A DNA stretch of 64,000 nucleotides from Henricia sp. BOLD:AAB3569. Lineage: Eukaryota; Echinodermata; Asteroidea; Spinulosida; Echinasteridae. The DNA lies in the NCBI GenBank assembly GCA_037783545.1, contig JBBELK010000542.1, positions 744,001-808,000 of the forward strand, in the 5' to 3' direction. Of the stretch, positions 63,001 to 64,000 are shown piece by piece (position 1 is the stretch's first letter; each line of letters starts with the position of its first letter). A program made the position numbers and the translations under genes. A model generated the notes under the pieces. That model made no database searches, had not been told where the DNA came from, and worked only from the letters and a program-made list of their open reading frames with translations.

Positions 63001-63307
63001 AGAATCATGCAGATTGGATGCCAATCTATGTGTATATCAATTTTCAGGTAAAAATTCTCAAGCATTTTTGAGCTACAGGCCTCCAAAAATGTAAAAAACT
63101 TCAATGGCATGGCTACAATTGGGAAAAAGTGGGTAGGGTAGGCATTTTCTGGAGGTCATATCTCAGCAACGAGGTGGAGTTGGCCTCTAAAATTTTGTAC
63201 ATGTTCATGACATAGGTTGAGGTATTTTTAGAAAAAGTTTCGTCCAAATCTGAGTCGGACCCCGACCAATTTTCTGAAATTTTAGGTGATTTCACACGGA
63301 ATGACCC
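60098..63307. mobile_element. 3.2-kb element with 1.14-kb inverted arms
   Basis: The left arm (60098-61238) and right arm (62163-63307) are inverted copies at well over 90 percent identity by eye. Both outer ends read GGGTCATTCCGTGTGA, and TTAT flanks both sides (60094-60097 and 63308-63311). An 88-codon ORF (MPLKFFTFLEACSSKMLxNF) occurs in both arms, but I recognise no domain. Both arms contain the SINE-like word CCCTTGGGCAAGACGC (or its variant) and a GGTTCGAATCC-like block. A 4-bp duplication is compatible with several DNA-transposon superfamilies. Confidence 0.85.
61612..62053. mobile_element. Nested 442-bp MITE in the spacer
   Basis: ACTTCCGGAGACCT at the left and AGGTCTCCGGAAGT at the right are perfect 14-bp complements within the 0.92-kb spacer of the long inverted-repeat element. 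Further internal pairing is weak. Confidence 0.55.
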
Positions 63308-63365
63308 TTATACAAAATACAGTTTAAAAAAAATGGGGGTGTCAAAAGATCTGCTCTTGTAACAA

Positions 63366-63516
63366 TTTAAAGGGGCACTGTTTACACATGTACATAAATG
63401 TTTAATGTGCGCTGCACAACAAATGCCGTACAGAGCGCCATACGTGTAGTACGGCATTTGTCGCGCTACGCACATTAAACGTTCATGTACAAAAAACAGC
63501 CGTTCACACTTTAACT
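63366..63516. mobile_element. 150-bp palindromic MITE
   Basis: TTTAAAGGGGCACTGTTTAC, then GTTTAATGTGCG and AACAAATGCCGTAC at the left are followed in reverse by GTACGGCATTTGT, CGCACATTAAACG and a GTGTGAAC end. The core is almost fully self-complementary. Confidence 0.65.
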
Positions 63517-64000
63517 CTTCAACGGCGCAACGCACATTCGTACTAACAGTAGGGTTTTCAGTTCCATTGTACGAGACTTACGCCCTCTGCACACACAGCG
63601 CCGCACCAAAATCTTACCATTTTTCATCTCAAAAATTCATCCACTTTTACCTGTCAAAATCTAACGAGCAAGGGTTCATTAGAAAGCTTTAGACAAGGTT
63701 ACCTCGGCTCGAATTTCTTCATGTGGTGTATCACGTCTGGTAACCAATGCACATTGGTATTCTTTTGTACACAGACTAGACAGTTGTTTTTGAACACAAG
63801 ACAAAAACGGCTAGGCTGTGAGCATACCGGTTTGTTTCGCTGGAATTGTTGGCTAAATATTCATCCTGGCTGGTTATTTCCCTCAAGGACCTGCGTAGTG
63901 GTTATGCCTGACAAGGTTGGGGCGAGTCCCAGGGGGAATTAGTGTGCACGGGGAGAAAAATGACACATTTTGATTTGAAGTTTTTTCAGACATGTGTCAG
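63517..64000. other. End of the window, no supported feature
   Basis: Only short ORFs are seen. Exon 1 of TTL was looked for here on the minus strand and not found. Confidence 0.4.

Overview
The window is animal nuclear DNA, most likely from a marine invertebrate (amphioxus, echinoderm, hemichordate or cnidarian type; I cannot decide which). The reasons are spliced genes with GT-AG introns, abundant miniature inverted-repeat transposons (MITEs), tRNA-derived SINEs, a DIRS/Ngaro-type retrotransposon, Polinton polymerase fragments and many TACATGTA-type words. There is no sign of prokaryotic operons. All splice sites and homology calls were read by eye, without searches.

The clearest host gene is tubulin-tyrosine ligase (TTL) on the minus strand. 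Seven consecutive coding exons can be followed from 57907 down to the stop codon at 48180. All seven join in phase and match the family from the GHEPGL motif to the C-terminal FEKL. Only the first coding exon (roughly 50 residues) is not found. Its introns are packed with non-autonomous DNA transposons and a SINE.

Region by region. 1-14.2 kb is a repeat field: palindromic MITEs, a 3 x 852-bp tandem array, and decayed transposase pieces of two families recurring in the same order. 14.2-18.4 kb holds a broken IS630/Tc1-type transposase, two exons of a RING-finger gene with a frameshift, and a P2X7-C-terminal-like exon. 19-22 kb holds LTR-like sequence, an ORF with eight SSSHP repeats, and a partly duplicated unrecognised ORF region.

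23.3-37.4 kb is a large direct segmental duplication (blocks A and B, twice). Each copy carries an exon of an unrecognised gene whose two copies differ mainly at synonymous sites. A DIRS/Ngaro-like element separates A and B in the first copy. Tc1 debris and a GC-rich gypsy-like 3' end separate them in the second copy. The two copies also act as empty-site controls for a LINE insertion and for a 775-bp MITE.

37.4-47 kb has duplicated Polinton DNA polymerase fragments, DUF7869-like, Crypton-like recombinase and HECT-like gene fragments, a solo LTR and SINEs. 48-58 kb is the TTL gene. 60.1-63.3 kb is a 3.2-kb element with 1.14-kb inverted arms and a TTAT target duplication.
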